A stretch of 64,000 nt of DNA from Flavobacterium channae. Its GTDB lineage: Bacteria > Bacteroidota > Bacteroidia > Flavobacteriales > Flavobacteriaceae. Of this stretch, positions 20,537 through 28,606 are shown one piece after another. Within the stretch, counting starts at the first letter, position 1, and each line of letters opens with the position of its first letter. Under the pieces are notes generated by a model. That model saw nothing but the letters and a program-made list of their open reading frames with translations. It ran no database searches and was not told where the DNA came from. The translations under genes were made by a program, and so were the position numbers. The stretch lies in assembly GCF_021172165.1 (NCBI RefSeq), contig NZ_CP089096.1, positions 310,001-374,000 on the forward strand. The letters are read 5' to 3'.

Positions 20537-21778
20537 TTGAACTCAAAATACGATATTATCATCATTGGCGGAGGCGCAGCTGGATTTTTCACTGCAATTA
20601 ATATTGTAGAGAAAAATTTAAAACTGAAAGTAGCTATTTTAGAACGAGGAAAAAGCGTTTTAGAAAAAGTACGTATTTCTGGTGGTGGTCGTTGTAATGT
20701 GACACATGCGTGTTTTGTGCCGAATGATTTAGTGAAATTTTATCCAAGAGGCGAAAAGGAATTAAAAGGTCCGTTTCATCAATTTTGTTCTGGCGATACG
20801 ATTGAATGGTTTGAGAAACATGGAGTTGAACTAAAAATTGAAGATGATGGTAGAATGTTTCCCGTTTCTAATTCGTCTCAAACAATAATTGATTGTTTTT
20901 TAAAAGCGTCTCAAAAACTTAAAATCGATGTTTTAACGAGTCATAGTGTTCAGGAATTGTATCAAGGAGGTGATTATTGGAAAATATCTACAAATCAAGA
21001 GGTTTTTAGTTGTCAAAAAGTGATAGTGGCAACCGGTAGTAATCCGAAAATGTGGGAACTGCTACAAAATCTTGGGCATTCTATTATTCAACCTGTTCCA
21101 TCGCTATTTACATTTAATATTAAAGATTCTCGAATCAAAGATTTGATGGGACTTTCGGCTTTGGCTTCGGTAAAAGTGAAGAAATCGAAATTGCAAGCAT
21201 CTGGACCTTTGTTAATTACTCATTGGGGAATGAGTGGACCTGGAATTTTACGCCTTTCGGCATGGGGAGCTCGAGAATTAGCGGTTAAAAAATATCAGTT
21301 TGCAATCCAAGTCAATTGGTTAAACGAAGTTTCTTTTGAAGAAGCTATCGATTTGTTGAAAGAAATTAAGGAAGAAAATTCTAAAAAATTAGTTGCGAAA
21401 TATGCCCAATTCGATTTGCCAAAGCGACTTTGGGAAAACCTGGTAAAAGCCTCAGGAATTTCAGTAAAAGCCTCAGGAATTTCAGATGAAACCAAATGGG
21501 CTGATGTCAACAAAAAGCAATTGAATGCTTTAGTTGAACAACTAACCAATGCCGAATTTCAAGTAAACGGAAAAAGTACGTTTAAAGAAGAATTCGTAAC
21601 TGCTGGCGGAATCGACTTGAAAGAAGTGAACTTCAAAACAATGGAAAGTAAAATTTTACCAAACCTGTATTTTGCAGGAGAAATTTTAAATATCGATGCC
21701 ATTACCGGCGGATTCAACTTTCAAAATGCTTGGACAGGTGGTTTTATTGTAGCAAATTCTATTTCTGAAGCAAATTAA
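20537..21778 (+). CDS. BaiN/HI0933-type FAD-dependent oxidoreductase
   Basis: 413 residues from TTG 20537 (an in-frame TTG at 20519 lies inside the promoter box). The N-terminal FAD-binding Rossmann motif is YDIIIIGGGAAGFFTAINI. It is followed by the family signature RISGGGRCNVTH, an internal GMSGPGILRLSAWGAR, and the C-terminal AGEILNIDAITGGFNFQNAWTGG. The family is called NAD(P)/FAD-dependent oxidoreductase and its physiological substrate is not known. A perfect 21-bp tandem duplication at 21443-21484 doubles the peptide VKASGIS. It is convergent with tspO; the two stop codons abut without a gap. Confidence 0.88.
   Translation: MNSKYDIIIIGGGAAGFFTAINIVEKNLKLKVAILERGKSVLEKVRISGGGRCNVTHACFVPNDLVKFYPRGEKELKGPFHQFCSGDTIEWFEKHGVELKIEDDGRMFPVSNSSQTIIDCFLKASQKLKIDVLTSHSVQELYQGGDYWKISTNQEVFSCQKVIVATGSNPKMWELLQNLGHSIIQPVPSLFTFNIKDSRIKDLMGLSALASVKVKKSKLQASGPLLITHWGMSGPGILRLSAWGARELAVKKYQFAIQVNWLNEVSFEEAIDLLKEIKEENSKKLVAKYAQFDLPKRLWENLVKASGISVKASGISDETKWADVNKKQLNALVEQLTNAEFQVNGKSTFKEEFVTAGGIDLKEVNFKTMESKILPNLYFAGEILNIDAITGGFNFQNAWTGGFIVANSISEAN
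21443..21484 (+). repeat. Perfect 21-bp tandem duplication inside the flavoprotein gene
   Basis: Two identical adjacent 21-bp units (beginning GTAAAAGCCTCAGG) add seven residues (VKASGIS twice) in frame. Perfect identity suggests a recent slippage event. Confidence 0.95.
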
Positions 21779-22255
21779 TTATCGGTTCAACCAATAAATA
21801 CTTCCCGTTAAAATTGTAGCAAATCCAACCCATGCTAAGTATGGAATTAATAAATACCCAGCTCTTTTATCAATTTGCTTGAAAATATAATATGTTTCAT
21901 AAATAACTAACCAAAGCAAAATAATTTCGATTAAGGCTAATAGGATATTGTTTAATCCAAAAAACAAATACGACCATAAAGCGTTTAAAAGTAATTGAAT
22001 GGTAAAAAACAACAAACCTTTTTTAACCAATTCTTTGTTGCTTTCTAATTTGTTCCAAACCATTCCAGCTGCTATTCCCATCAGGATGAAAAGGATTGTC
22101 CAAACTGGTGCAAAAACTGAATTTGGAGGATTGAAAATTGGCTTTTTAATTAATGGATACCAAGTGGTTATGCTTGATTGCGTTACGTTGCTTGACAAGT
22201 AACCTACGGCCAAACAAATGGCAACACAATATACTATTTTAAGATATTTGCTCAT
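21779..22255 (-). CDS. tspO: TspO/MBR family membrane protein
   Basis: A 158-residue protein with five hydrophobic segments. Family motifs are WYPLIKKPIFNPPNSVFAPVW and the Trp/Asn-rich stretch LLNALWSYLFFGLNNILLALIEI. TspO proteins bind tetrapyrroles and related ligands and are linked to stress and porphyrin handling; nothing here specifies the ligand. It is divergent from mvaD with an 82-bp intergenic region. Confidence 0.92.
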   Translation of the reverse strand: MSKYLKIVYCVAICLAVGYLSSNVTQSSITTWYPLIKKPIFNPPNSVFAPVWTILFILMGIAAGMVWNKLESNKELVKKGLLFFTIQLLLNALWSYLFFGLNNILLALIEIILLWLVIYETYYIFKQIDKRAGYLLIPYLAWVGFATILTGSIYWLNR

Positions 22256-22314
22256 ATTTTCAATTTTATAGGCAAATTAACGAAATATCAAGGGAACAAA
22301 TCAATCAAAATCGG

Positions 22315-22322
22315 TATTTTTG
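22315..22322 (+). promoter_or_regulatory. -7 box TATTTTTG of mvaD
   Basis: Matches TAnnTTTG, 16 bp before the mvaD start. No convincing -33 element. Confidence 0.4.
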
Positions 22323-22337
22323 TCAAAATTTTAAGCT

Positions 22338-23423
22338 ATGCTTACTGAAAAAGATTTTATAGCAACATCCTATAATTCCATTGAATCGGCAAGTTTCGAG
22401 TGGAGTGCGCCTAGCAATATTGCATTAGTAAAATATTGGGGAAAAAAAGAAAATCAAATTCCTGCAAACCCTTCAATCAGTTTTACATTAAACAATTGTA
22501 AAACAATCACAAAATTAGAAGTAGTCAAAAAATCGGAAAACACTAGTTTTTCATTCGATTTACTTTTTGAAGGTCAACCAAAAGAAGATTTCAAGCCAAA
22601 AATTCAAAAATTCTTCGAAAGAATTGAAAAATATTGTCCGTTTTTAAAAGAATATCATTTTAAAATCGACACACAAAACACCTTTCCTCATAGTTCAGGT
22701 ATTGCCTCATCTGCATCTGGAATGGCGGCTTTAGCAATGAATATTATGAGTTTAGAAAAAGCAATCAATTCAACTATTTCAGATGATTATTTCTACTCAA
22801 AAGCTTCTTTTTTAGCAAGATTAGGTAGTGGTAGCGCTTGTAGAAGTGTCAAAGGAGAAGTGGTGGTTTGGGGTAATCATGCCGAAATTAGTGAAAGTTC
22901 GGATTTATTTGGAGCTGAATTTTCGGAAATGCATTCTAACTTTAAAAACTATCAAGACACGATTTTATTAGTAGATAAAGGTGAAAAACAAGTTTCGAGT
23001 ACGGTTGGACACGATTTAATGCACAATCATCCTTATGCAGAAAGAAGATTTGCTCAAGCGCATGAAAATTTGTCAAATATAAAAGCCATTTTAACTTCTG
23101 GAAATATTGAAAAGTTTATTAAAGTTGTAGAAAGTGAAGCTTTAACTTTGCATGCTATGATGATGACTTCAATGCCGTATTTTATTTTAATGAAACCTAA
23201 TACATTGGAGATTATTAATAAAATTTGGAAGTTCAGAAACGAGACTAAAATACCGGTTTGTTTTACATTAGATGCGGGTGCAAATGTGCATGTTTTGTAT
23301 CCTGAAAATGTAAAAGAAAATGTGTTGCAATTTATTCAATATGAATTAGTTGGCTATTGTCAAAATGGTCAGTATATTTGCGACCAAATTGGTAATGGAA
23401 GTCAATTGATAATTGATAATTAA
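22338..23423 (+). CDS. mvaD: Diphosphomevalonate decarboxylase
   Basis: A 361-residue GHMP-superfamily enzyme with the N-terminal signature SAPSNIALVKYWGKK, the phosphate-binding loop FPHSSGIASSASGMAAL, and SGSACRSVKGEVVVWG. It makes isopentenyl diphosphate from mevalonate diphosphate. The C-terminal QLIIDN and stop are read from the left inverted repeat of the adjacent cassette (23404-23434), so the original end of the protein has probably been replaced. It is followed by the cassette, then mevalonate kinase and a UbiA prenyltransferase. Confidence 0.95.
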   Translation: MLTEKDFIATSYNSIESASFEWSAPSNIALVKYWGKKENQIPANPSISFTLNNCKTITKLEVVKKSENTSFSFDLLFEGQPKEDFKPKIQKFFERIEKYCPFLKEYHFKIDTQNTFPHSSGIASSASGMAALAMNIMSLEKAINSTISDDYFYSKASFLARLGSGSACRSVKGEVVVWGNHAEISESSDLFGAEFSEMHSNFKNYQDTILLVDKGEKQVSSTVGHDLMHNHPYAERRFAQAHENLSNIKAILTSGNIEKFIKVVESEALTLHAMMMTSMPYFILMKPNTLEIINKIWKFRNETKIPVCFTLDAGANVHVLYPENVKENVLQFIQYELVGYCQNGQYICDQIGNGSQLIIDN

Positions 23424-23814
23424 CAATTGATAATGGAGAAGAAAAATGTTATAAAAGAAAAATCTTTTGAATTCGCTAAAGAAATTGTGTACCTTTATGA
23501 GGTTTTAGCAGATAAAAAAGAATTTGTTTTATCAAAACAATTATTACGTTCAGGAACTTCAATTGGAGCTAATGTTAGAGAATCTGAGCATGCTCAAAGT
23601 AAAGCTGACTTTGTTCATAAATTGTCAATTTCGCTTAAAGAAGCAAATGAAACGGAATATTGGTTAGATTTGTTGTATGAAACAAATTATCTGTCAGAAG
23701 AAGAGTTTCTTAATGTAAAAAATAAAAATATAGAGATATTGAAATTACTTACAAGTATAATCAATACTTCAAAAAAATAAATAATTATCAATTATTCATT
23801 ATTAATTGTCAATT
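23404..23814. mobile_element. Putative 411-bp cassette: four-helix-bundle gene between inverted repeats
   Basis: Imperfect terminal inverted repeats of 31 bp (23404-23434 and 23784-23814, 27 of 31 positions matching) enclose a single four-helix-bundle gene. The left repeat overlaps both the mvaD stop and the ATG of the enclosed gene. The cassette separates two mevalonate-pathway genes that would otherwise be adjacent. No transposase is encoded, so any movement would need help in trans. The mobile interpretation is inference. Confidence 0.5.
23433..23780 (+). CDS. Four-helix bundle protein (23S rRNA intervening-sequence family)
   Basis: 115 residues from the ATG at 23433 (MEKKNVIKEKSFEFAKEIV). 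An in-frame TTG two codons upstream lies within the inverted repeat. The family signature LRSGTSIGANVRESEHAQSKADFVHKLSISLKEANETEYWLDLL is clear. Homologues were first described in 23S rRNA intervening sequences and form small helical oligomers of unknown role. Its place between mvaD and mevalonate kinase gives no functional link; see the cassette entry. Confidence 0.9.
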   Translation: MEKKNVIKEKSFEFAKEIVYLYEVLADKKEFVLSKQLLRSGTSIGANVRESEHAQSKADFVHKLSISLKEANETEYWLDLLYETNYLSEEEFLNVKNKNIEILKLLTSIINTSKK

Positions 23815-23821
23815 AAAAACT

Positions 23822-24760
23822 ATGAAAGGACCACTTTTTTATTCAAAAATATTACTTTTCGGAGAGTATGGAATTATCCAAGATTCGAAAGGACTTTCAA
23901 TTCCTTATAATTTCTATAATGGTGCTTTGAAAAATGATGGAAATACATCTGAAAGCGCTATTAAATCTAATGAAAGTTTAAAAAAATTCGTTGATTATTT
24001 GGAGCAATTACAAGTAAATCAACCTGAATTAGTAACTTTTAATTTAGGTGCTTTAAAGCAAGATGTTACTAGTGGAATGTATTTTGATTCTAGTATTCCG
24101 CAAGGATATGGAGTAGGAAGTAGTGGTGCTTTAGTAGCAGCGATTTACGATAAATATGCCAATGATAAAATCACGGTTTTAGAAAATTTAACGCGTGAAA
24201 AATTATTGCAATTAAAAACGATTTTCTCTCAAATGGAATCGTTTTTCCACGGAAAAAGTTCTGGTTTAGATCCGTTGAACAGTTATTTGAGTATTCCAAT
24301 TTTAATCAATTCGAAAGATAACATTGAACCAACTGGAATTCCAACGCAAAGTACACAAGGAAAAGGTGCTGTTTTTTTAATTGATTCTGGAATCGTAGGT
24401 GAAACAGCTCCAATGGTTTCTATTTTTATGGAAAACTTAAAAGACAATGGTTTCCGTACGATGTTAAAATCACAATTCATAAAATATACAGATGCTTGTG
24501 TGGAAAACTTCTTACATGGCGACGTAAAATCGTTACTTGAAAATACCAAGCAATTATCAAAAGTGGTTTTAAATAACTTTAAACCAATGATTCCTGAACA
24601 ATTCCATCAAGTTTGGCAAAAAGGAATCGACACAAACGATTACTATTTAAAATTATGTGGTTCTGGCGGTGGCGGTTATATTTTAGGATTTACGCAAGAT
24701 TTAGATAAAGCGAAAGAATCACTAAAAGACTATAAATTGGAAGTAGTTTATAATTTTTAG
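23822..24760 (+). CDS. Mevalonate kinase-like GHMP kinase
   Basis: A 312-residue GHMP kinase with N-terminal YSKILLFGEYGIIQDSKGLSIP, ATP loop IPQGYGVGSSGALVAAIYD, FHGKSSGLDPLNSYLSIP and the C-terminal LCGSGGGGYILGF. It would phosphorylate mevalonate, the step before phosphomevalonate kinase and MvaD. It starts 7 bp after the inverted repeat of the cassette, so transcription from the mvaD promoter must cross the cassette. Assignment as mevalonate kinase fits the neighbours. Confidence 0.88.
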   Translation: MKGPLFYSKILLFGEYGIIQDSKGLSIPYNFYNGALKNDGNTSESAIKSNESLKKFVDYLEQLQVNQPELVTFNLGALKQDVTSGMYFDSSIPQGYGVGSSGALVAAIYDKYANDKITVLENLTREKLLQLKTIFSQMESFFHGKSSGLDPLNSYLSIPILINSKDNIEPTGIPTQSTQGKGAVFLIDSGIVGETAPMVSIFMENLKDNGFRTMLKSQFIKYTDACVENFLHGDVKSLLENTKQLSKVVLNNFKPMIPEQFHQVWQKGIDTNDYYLKLCGSGGGGYILGFTQDLDKAKESLKDYKLEVVYNF

Positions 24761-24769
24761 ATAGGTAAT

Positions 24770-24833
24770 AGGTTATTGGTAATAGGTAATGGGGTTTTAT
24801 ATTTTCATACCAATTACCAATCACCCATAACCT
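24770..24833. repeat. Imperfect inverted repeat between mevalonate kinase and UbiA genes
   Basis: Arms of about 24 bp (24770-24792 and 24810-24833) match with three mismatches and one gap. The left arm also contains tandem TAGGTAAT units. This resembles the phrase-like intergenic repeats common in Flavobacterium and could form a hairpin in the mRNA. Confidence 0.65.
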
Positions 24834-24848
24834 AAAACCATTAAAGAA

Positions 24849-25769
24849 ATGCTTACACGCAAATCCAAATTAGTCCTTACAAAAATCTTCAGCTTCTTTT
24901 CTGTGATTAGAGGTTATAATATTTGGGTCGTGGCATTAGCACAATATCTTTCTGCTATATTCATCTTGGCTCCCGAAAAAAGAGCTTTAGATATTATTTT
25001 AGATTGGCGTTTGTTTCTAATCGTTTTAGCTTCTACACTTACAATTGCTTCGGGTTATATTATCAATAATTTTTACGATGCTAAAAAGGATTTAATTAAT
25101 CGTCCAAAAAAAGCCATGATAGACCGTTTGGTGAGTCAGGAAACGAAATTAAAAGTTTATTTTGGAATTAATTTCGTGGTCGCTTTTTTGATGTTTTTTA
25201 TTTCTTGGCGAGCGGTTTTGTTTTTTTCAACTTACATTTTTCTAATTTGGTTTTATTCGCATAAGTTGAAGAAAATGTTTTTAATAGGAAACATCACGGC
25301 GGCAGTTTTAGCAGTATTACCATTCTTTGGAATTTTAATGTATTACAAGAATTTTTACAATGTTATTTTTGCGCATGCGATTTTCTTGTTGTCGTTGATT
25401 TTAATTCGCGAATTAATCAAAGATTTGGAAAATATTGAAGGTGATTTGGTTGCCGATTATAAAACTATTCCGGTAGTTTTTGGTGAAAAAATGGCAAAAA
25501 CAATAATGACGGTTTTAACAATTTCAACTTTAATTCCAGTTTATTTTTTGATTGAAGTTTATGATGTAGGTTACATGGATATTTACTTCTATCTAAGTTT
25601 AATTGGTTTGCTGTTTTTTACATTGTTATTGTGGAAATCTTCATCAAAAACCGATTATTTAAAACTTCATTTTTTATTGAAATTTATTATTGTTTCAGGA
25701 GTTTTTTGTATAGTTTTAATAGAACCTTCTGTTTTAATTCATGGCAAAAAATTGATTTCAACATATTAG
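24849..25769 (+). CDS. UbiA-family prenyltransferase (geranylgeranylglycerol-phosphate synthase-like)
   Basis: A 306-residue integral membrane protein with about eight or nine hydrophobic segments and the two UbiA aspartate motifs, NNFYDAKKDLINRPKK (NDxxD-like) and KDLENIEGDLVADYKTIP. The family transfers a polyprenyl chain to an acceptor. Its place directly after mevalonate kinase suggests a prenyl-dependent lipid or quinone step. Flavobacterial homologues are often named geranylgeranylglycerol-phosphate geranylgeranyltransferase; the acceptor cannot be read here. Confidence 0.82.
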   Translation: MLTRKSKLVLTKIFSFFSVIRGYNIWVVALAQYLSAIFILAPEKRALDIILDWRLFLIVLASTLTIASGYIINNFYDAKKDLINRPKKAMIDRLVSQETKLKVYFGINFVVAFLMFFISWRAVLFFSTYIFLIWFYSHKLKKMFLIGNITAAVLAVLPFFGILMYYKNFYNVIFAHAIFLLSLILIRELIKDLENIEGDLVADYKTIPVVFGEKMAKTIMTVLTISTLIPVYFLIEVYDVGYMDIYFYLSLIGLLFFTLLLWKSSSKTDYLKLHFLLKFIIVSGVFCIVLIEPSVLIHGKKLISTY

Positions 25770-25780
25770 TTATATCTTTG
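25752..25780 (+). promoter_or_regulatory. Promoter of the pseudouridine synthase gene
   Basis: TTG at 25752-25754, an 18-bp spacer and TATCTTTG (25773-25780) fit the Bacteroidetes -33/-7 arrangement. The ATG is 18 bp downstream. The promoter starts inside the 3' end of the UbiA gene. Confidence 0.6.
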
Positions 25781-25797
25781 CAAAAATTGTTTAGAAT

Positions 25798-26694
25798 ATG
25801 TCACGTCATCAAGATAGCGATAAAAGTCGTCCGGGTTCAGGAAGACAAGGAGGGTACAAGAAAGATAGTAATTCAAGAGGTAATGCGCCAATTCGTAAAT
25901 CACCATCTAAATTTGCATCAAAACCTGACGCAACGAAACCAGCTGCAGCTAAAGGGCCAAAATCTCCAAAAAAACCATCTAATCCAGATGAAATTCGTCT
26001 AAATCGTTATATTTCTAATTCGGGAATGTGTAGCCGTAGAGATGCGGATATTTACATTCAAAGTGGGAATGTAAAGGTAAATGGTGTGGTAATTACCGAA
26101 ATGGGTTACAAAGTAAAATTAACCGATTCAGTTCAGTTCGACGGTGTGAATATTACACCAGAAAAGAAAGAATATATCTTGTTGAATAAACCTAAAAACT
26201 TCTCTACAGCAGGAGACGATTCGCAAGGCTCAGCTAATGTTTTGGACTTAGTTCGAAATGCAACTAAAGCCAAATTACAACCTGTAGGAAGAATGGACAA
26301 AACCACAACCGGTTTGTTGTTGTTTACTAATGATAACGAAATCATTCAAAAATTCACGGCGCCAAATCAACGTTCATCTAAAGTGTATCAAGTAACATTA
26401 GATAAAAATTTGAAGTTTGAAGATTTAGAGCGTATCCAAAAAGGATTAACTATTGATGAACACCGTGTTTACGTTGAGGAAATTTCATACATTGAAAATG
26501 AACCGAAAAGTGAAATCGGTTTAAAAATGAAAACTTCAAACGTAAAAATCGTTCGTAGAATTTTCGAACATTTAAAATATGATGTTTTAAAAGTAGACCG
26601 CGTAACATTCGCAGGTTTAACTAAGAAAAATTTACCTAGAGGCGATTGGAGATTCTTAACAGAGCAAGAAATCATCAACCTTAAAAATGCTTAA
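25798..26694 (+). CDS. RsuA/RluB/RluF-family rRNA pseudouridine synthase
   Basis: 298 residues. A basic, Pro/Lys-rich, probably disordered N-terminus (1-62) precedes an S4 RNA-binding domain (IRLNRYISNSGMCSRRDADIYIQSGNVKVNG) and the catalytic domain with PVGRMDKTTTGLLLFTND (catalytic Asp167). The motif KPKNFSTAGDD and the C-terminal VKIVRRIFEHLKYDVLKVDRVTFAGL fit the family. It isomerises a uridine in rRNA; which position is not readable. The N-terminal extension is common in Bacteroidetes members. Confidence 0.92.
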   Translation: MSRHQDSDKSRPGSGRQGGYKKDSNSRGNAPIRKSPSKFASKPDATKPAAAKGPKSPKKPSNPDEIRLNRYISNSGMCSRRDADIYIQSGNVKVNGVVITEMGYKVKLTDSVQFDGVNITPEKKEYILLNKPKNFSTAGDDSQGSANVLDLVRNATKAKLQPVGRMDKTTTGLLLFTNDNEIIQKFTAPNQRSSKVYQVTLDKNLKFEDLERIQKGLTIDEHRVYVEEISYIENEPKSEIGLKMKTSNVKIVRRIFEHLKYDVLKVDRVTFAGLTKKNLPRGDWRFLTEQEIINLKNA

Positions 26695-26702
26695 ACGTAT
26701 TT

Positions 26703-26833
26703 TTTGAAACACATAGGCACATAGATTATTTTATGTGTCTTTTTTTATGAATTTTTCACAACGCTATGTTTTCTATGCGCAGTGAAACGACTTTTTTTAA
26801 AACTATGGAACCTATATGCCTATGTGTTTCAAA
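26703..26833. repeat. 17-bp perfect inverted repeat and related units between two genes
   Basis: TTTGAAACACATAGGCA at 26703-26719 is matched by its exact complement at 26817-26833. A second pair, CATAGATTATTTTA and TAAAATAATCTATG, follows each arm, but in the same order, so the whole is not one long hairpin. This 157-bp intergenic region otherwise shows only the terminator at 26718. Confidence 0.75.
26718..26747 (+). terminator. Terminator after pseudouridine synthase gene
   Basis: CACATA / TATGTG stem with an 8-nt loop followed by a T-rich tail, 24 bp after the stop. Confidence 0.5.
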
Positions 26834-26851
26834 TAAAAAATAAAATAATCT

Positions 26852-27211
26852 ATGCCAAATCAACTACAACAAATCGCCATTCGATGGTTCGATGCTTTCA
26901 ATACAAAAAACTTAGAAAAATTATTAGAATTATACGACGAAGAAGCCCAACATTTCAGTCCGAAATTAAAAATTCGTCAACCCGAAACCAATGGTTTAAT
27001 AATCGGAAAAGAAGCTATGCGCGTTTGGTGGCAAGACGCTTTTGATAGATTACCAACGTTACATTACAAAGTAACTTCGTTAACCGCCAACACCGACCGA
27101 GTTTTCATGGAATACACACGTCAAGTAGCAGGTGAAGCAGATATGTTAGTAGCCGAAGTTTTAGAAATTAAAGATGGGAAAATTGTGTTTTCTAGGGTTT
27201 ATCATGGGTAA
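26852..27211 (+). CDS. NTF2-like/SnoaL-like small protein
   Basis: 119 residues with the NTF2-like fold pattern: helix QIAIRWFDAFNTKNLEKLLELYDEEA, then a strand with HFSPKL, a middle helix WWQDAFDRLP and C-terminal strands DRVFMEYTRQVAGEADMLVAEVLEIKDGKIVFSRVYHG. The fold serves many enzymes and binding proteins, so no specific reaction is claimed. It appears monocistronic. Confidence 0.75.
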   Translation: MPNQLQQIAIRWFDAFNTKNLEKLLELYDEEAQHFSPKLKIRQPETNGLIIGKEAMRVWWQDAFDRLPTLHYKVTSLTANTDRVFMEYTRQVAGEADMLVAEVLEIKDGKIVFSRVYHG

Positions 27212-27225
27212 TGATATTCTTTTTT

Positions 27226-27252
27226 TGTCATTTCGACGTAAGGAGAAATCAC
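27226..27252. repeat. Fragment of a dispersed Bacteroidetes repeat
   Basis: TGTCATTTCGACG followed by AAGGAGAAATC is a form I recall as a recurrent intergenic palindrome in Bacteroidetes genomes. It overlaps nothing coding; the next minus-strand gene ends at 27259. Confidence 0.45.
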
Positions 27253-27258
27253 ATAATG

Positions 27259-27573
27259 TTAAACTTTTATAGATGACCATTTATCAACTAAAGACGCGAA
27301 ATGACTTGTTTGTGGAGTAGATTTTCCATCTATTGTTAGACTTTCAACTTCTAAGTCTATTAGTAAATCAATTATATCGTTTAATTGATTTTTTGATAAA
27401 TCTATATTGTAATGATTGGTTTCTATGTCTTCCTCTCTATTGTGCTTTTCAGGTTTAGCAATTTTGTTGTTATTCAAAATGTCGAGTAATTTATCTACTA
27501 AAGCAATATTTTCAGTTTTTGCTAACTCATTAATTGTAGATTTAATTGTAAGATAATCAATGATATTTTTCAT
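27259..27573 (-). CDS. Hypothetical protein, 104 residues
   Basis: Not recognised. It is acidic and helical by composition, with a short N-terminal helix (YLTIKSTINELAKTENIALVDKLLDILNNN), a charged middle segment and a C-terminal helix (NQLNDIIDLLIDLEVESL). It has no signal peptide or membrane segment. It starts 20 bp downstream of the dusB stop on the same strand, so it may be read through from dusB. An antitoxin-like role was considered, but there is no partner gene. Confidence 0.55.
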   Translation of the reverse strand: MKNIIDYLTIKSTINELAKTENIALVDKLLDILNNNKIAKPEKHNREEDIETNHYNIDLSKNQLNDIIDLLIDLEVESLTIDGKSTPQTSHFASLVDKWSSIKV

Positions 27574-27593
27574 TTTTGTTTACTTACATTTAG

Positions 27594-28589
27594 TTACCCC
27601 TCAAAAACATAATCCGCATAAACCTGCTCAATCTCAGTAAACACATCTAACAATTGATTGATTCCATCTGTGGTAACCAATTTTTGTTTGTATTCTTTAA
27701 AACCGTGAATGCCTTTGAAATAATTGGTGTAATGACGACGCATTTCGTTGATTCCTAAACGTTCGCCTTTCCATTCAACACTCCAAATTAAGTGATTTCT
27801 TGCGGCTTCAATTCGGTCTCTCATGCTTGGCGGAGCTAATTTTTCTCCTGTAGCAAAATAATGTTTAATTTCATTAAAAATCCAAGGATAACCAATCGCA
27901 GCACGACCAATCATCATACCATCTAAACCGTATTTGTTTTTGTATTCCAATGCTTTTTCAGGAGAATCAATATCACCATTTCCAAAAATAGGCATTGTAA
28001 TTCTAGGATTTTCCTTCACGCGTTGAATGTGCGACCAATCTGAATGCCCTTTATACATTTGCGCACGTGTTCTTGCATGAATGGTTAAAGCTTGCACGCC
28101 AATATCTTGTAAACGTTCGGCTACTTCATCAATATTTATTGAATTTTCATCCCAACCCAAACGCGTTTTTACGGTAACTGGCAAACTCGTTCCTTTAATA
28201 ACTGCTTTTGTTAGACGAATCATCAAATCAACATCTTTTAAAACACCTGCTCCAGCTCCTTTACAAACAACTTTTTTAACTGGGCAACCAAAATTGATGT
28301 CGACCAAATCAGGTTGAACAGTGTCTACAATTTTTGCCGACATTTCCATTGCTTCTTCATCGCCACCAAAAATCTGAATACCAACAGGGCGTTCGTAATC
28401 AAAAATATCTAGTTTTTGTTTGCTTTTCATAGCATCACGAATCAATCCTTCCGATGAGATAAATTCAGAATACATTAAGTCAGCACCATGCAATTTACAT
28501 AAACGACGAAATGGTGGGTCGCTTACATCTTCCATTGGAGCTAATAATAAAGGAAAATCGGGTAGTATAATGTTACCAATTTTAGGCAT
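27594..28589 (-). CDS. dusB: tRNA-dihydrouridine synthase DusB
   Basis: A 331-residue FMN-dependent TIM-barrel with N-terminal LLLAPMEDVSDPPFRRLCK, VDINFGCPVKKVVCKGAGAGVLKD (catalytic Cys in KKVVCKGAG), TVKTRLGWD, LTIHARTRAQMYKG and IFGNGDIDSPEKAL, GRAAIGYPWIF. It reduces uridine to dihydrouridine in tRNA D-loops. It is divergent from lepA. Its -7 box TATCTTTG is on the minus strand at 28607-28614. Confidence 0.95.
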   Translation of the reverse strand: MPKIGNIILPDFPLLLAPMEDVSDPPFRRLCKLHGADLMYSEFISSEGLIRDAMKSKQKLDIFDYERPVGIQIFGGDEEAMEMSAKIVDTVQPDLVDINFGCPVKKVVCKGAGAGVLKDVDLMIRLTKAVIKGTSLPVTVKTRLGWDENSINIDEVAERLQDIGVQALTIHARTRAQMYKGHSDWSHIQRVKENPRITMPIFGNGDIDSPEKALEYKNKYGLDGMMIGRAAIGYPWIFNEIKHYFATGEKLAPPSMRDRIEAARNHLIWSVEWKGERLGINEMRRHYTNYFKGIHGFKEYKQKLVTTDGINQLLDVFTEIEQVYADYVFEG

Positions 28590-28606
28590 TGTGCATCAAT
28601 TTTTTG

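Noticed and set aside
25631..26002. 123-codon plus-strand frame across the UbiA/pseudouridine synthase junction.
   Set aside because: It overlaps two real genes in another frame, contains the promoter at 25752-25780 and has low-complexity Gln/Asn-rich translation.
26782..27045. 87-codon frame starting before the NTF2-like gene.
   Set aside because: Its translation starts in the intergenic repeat and overlaps the NTF2-like gene out of frame.
27259..27573. Antitoxin call for the 104-residue hypothetical protein.
   Set aside because: Acidic helical character alone is weak evidence and there is no toxin-like partner gene.
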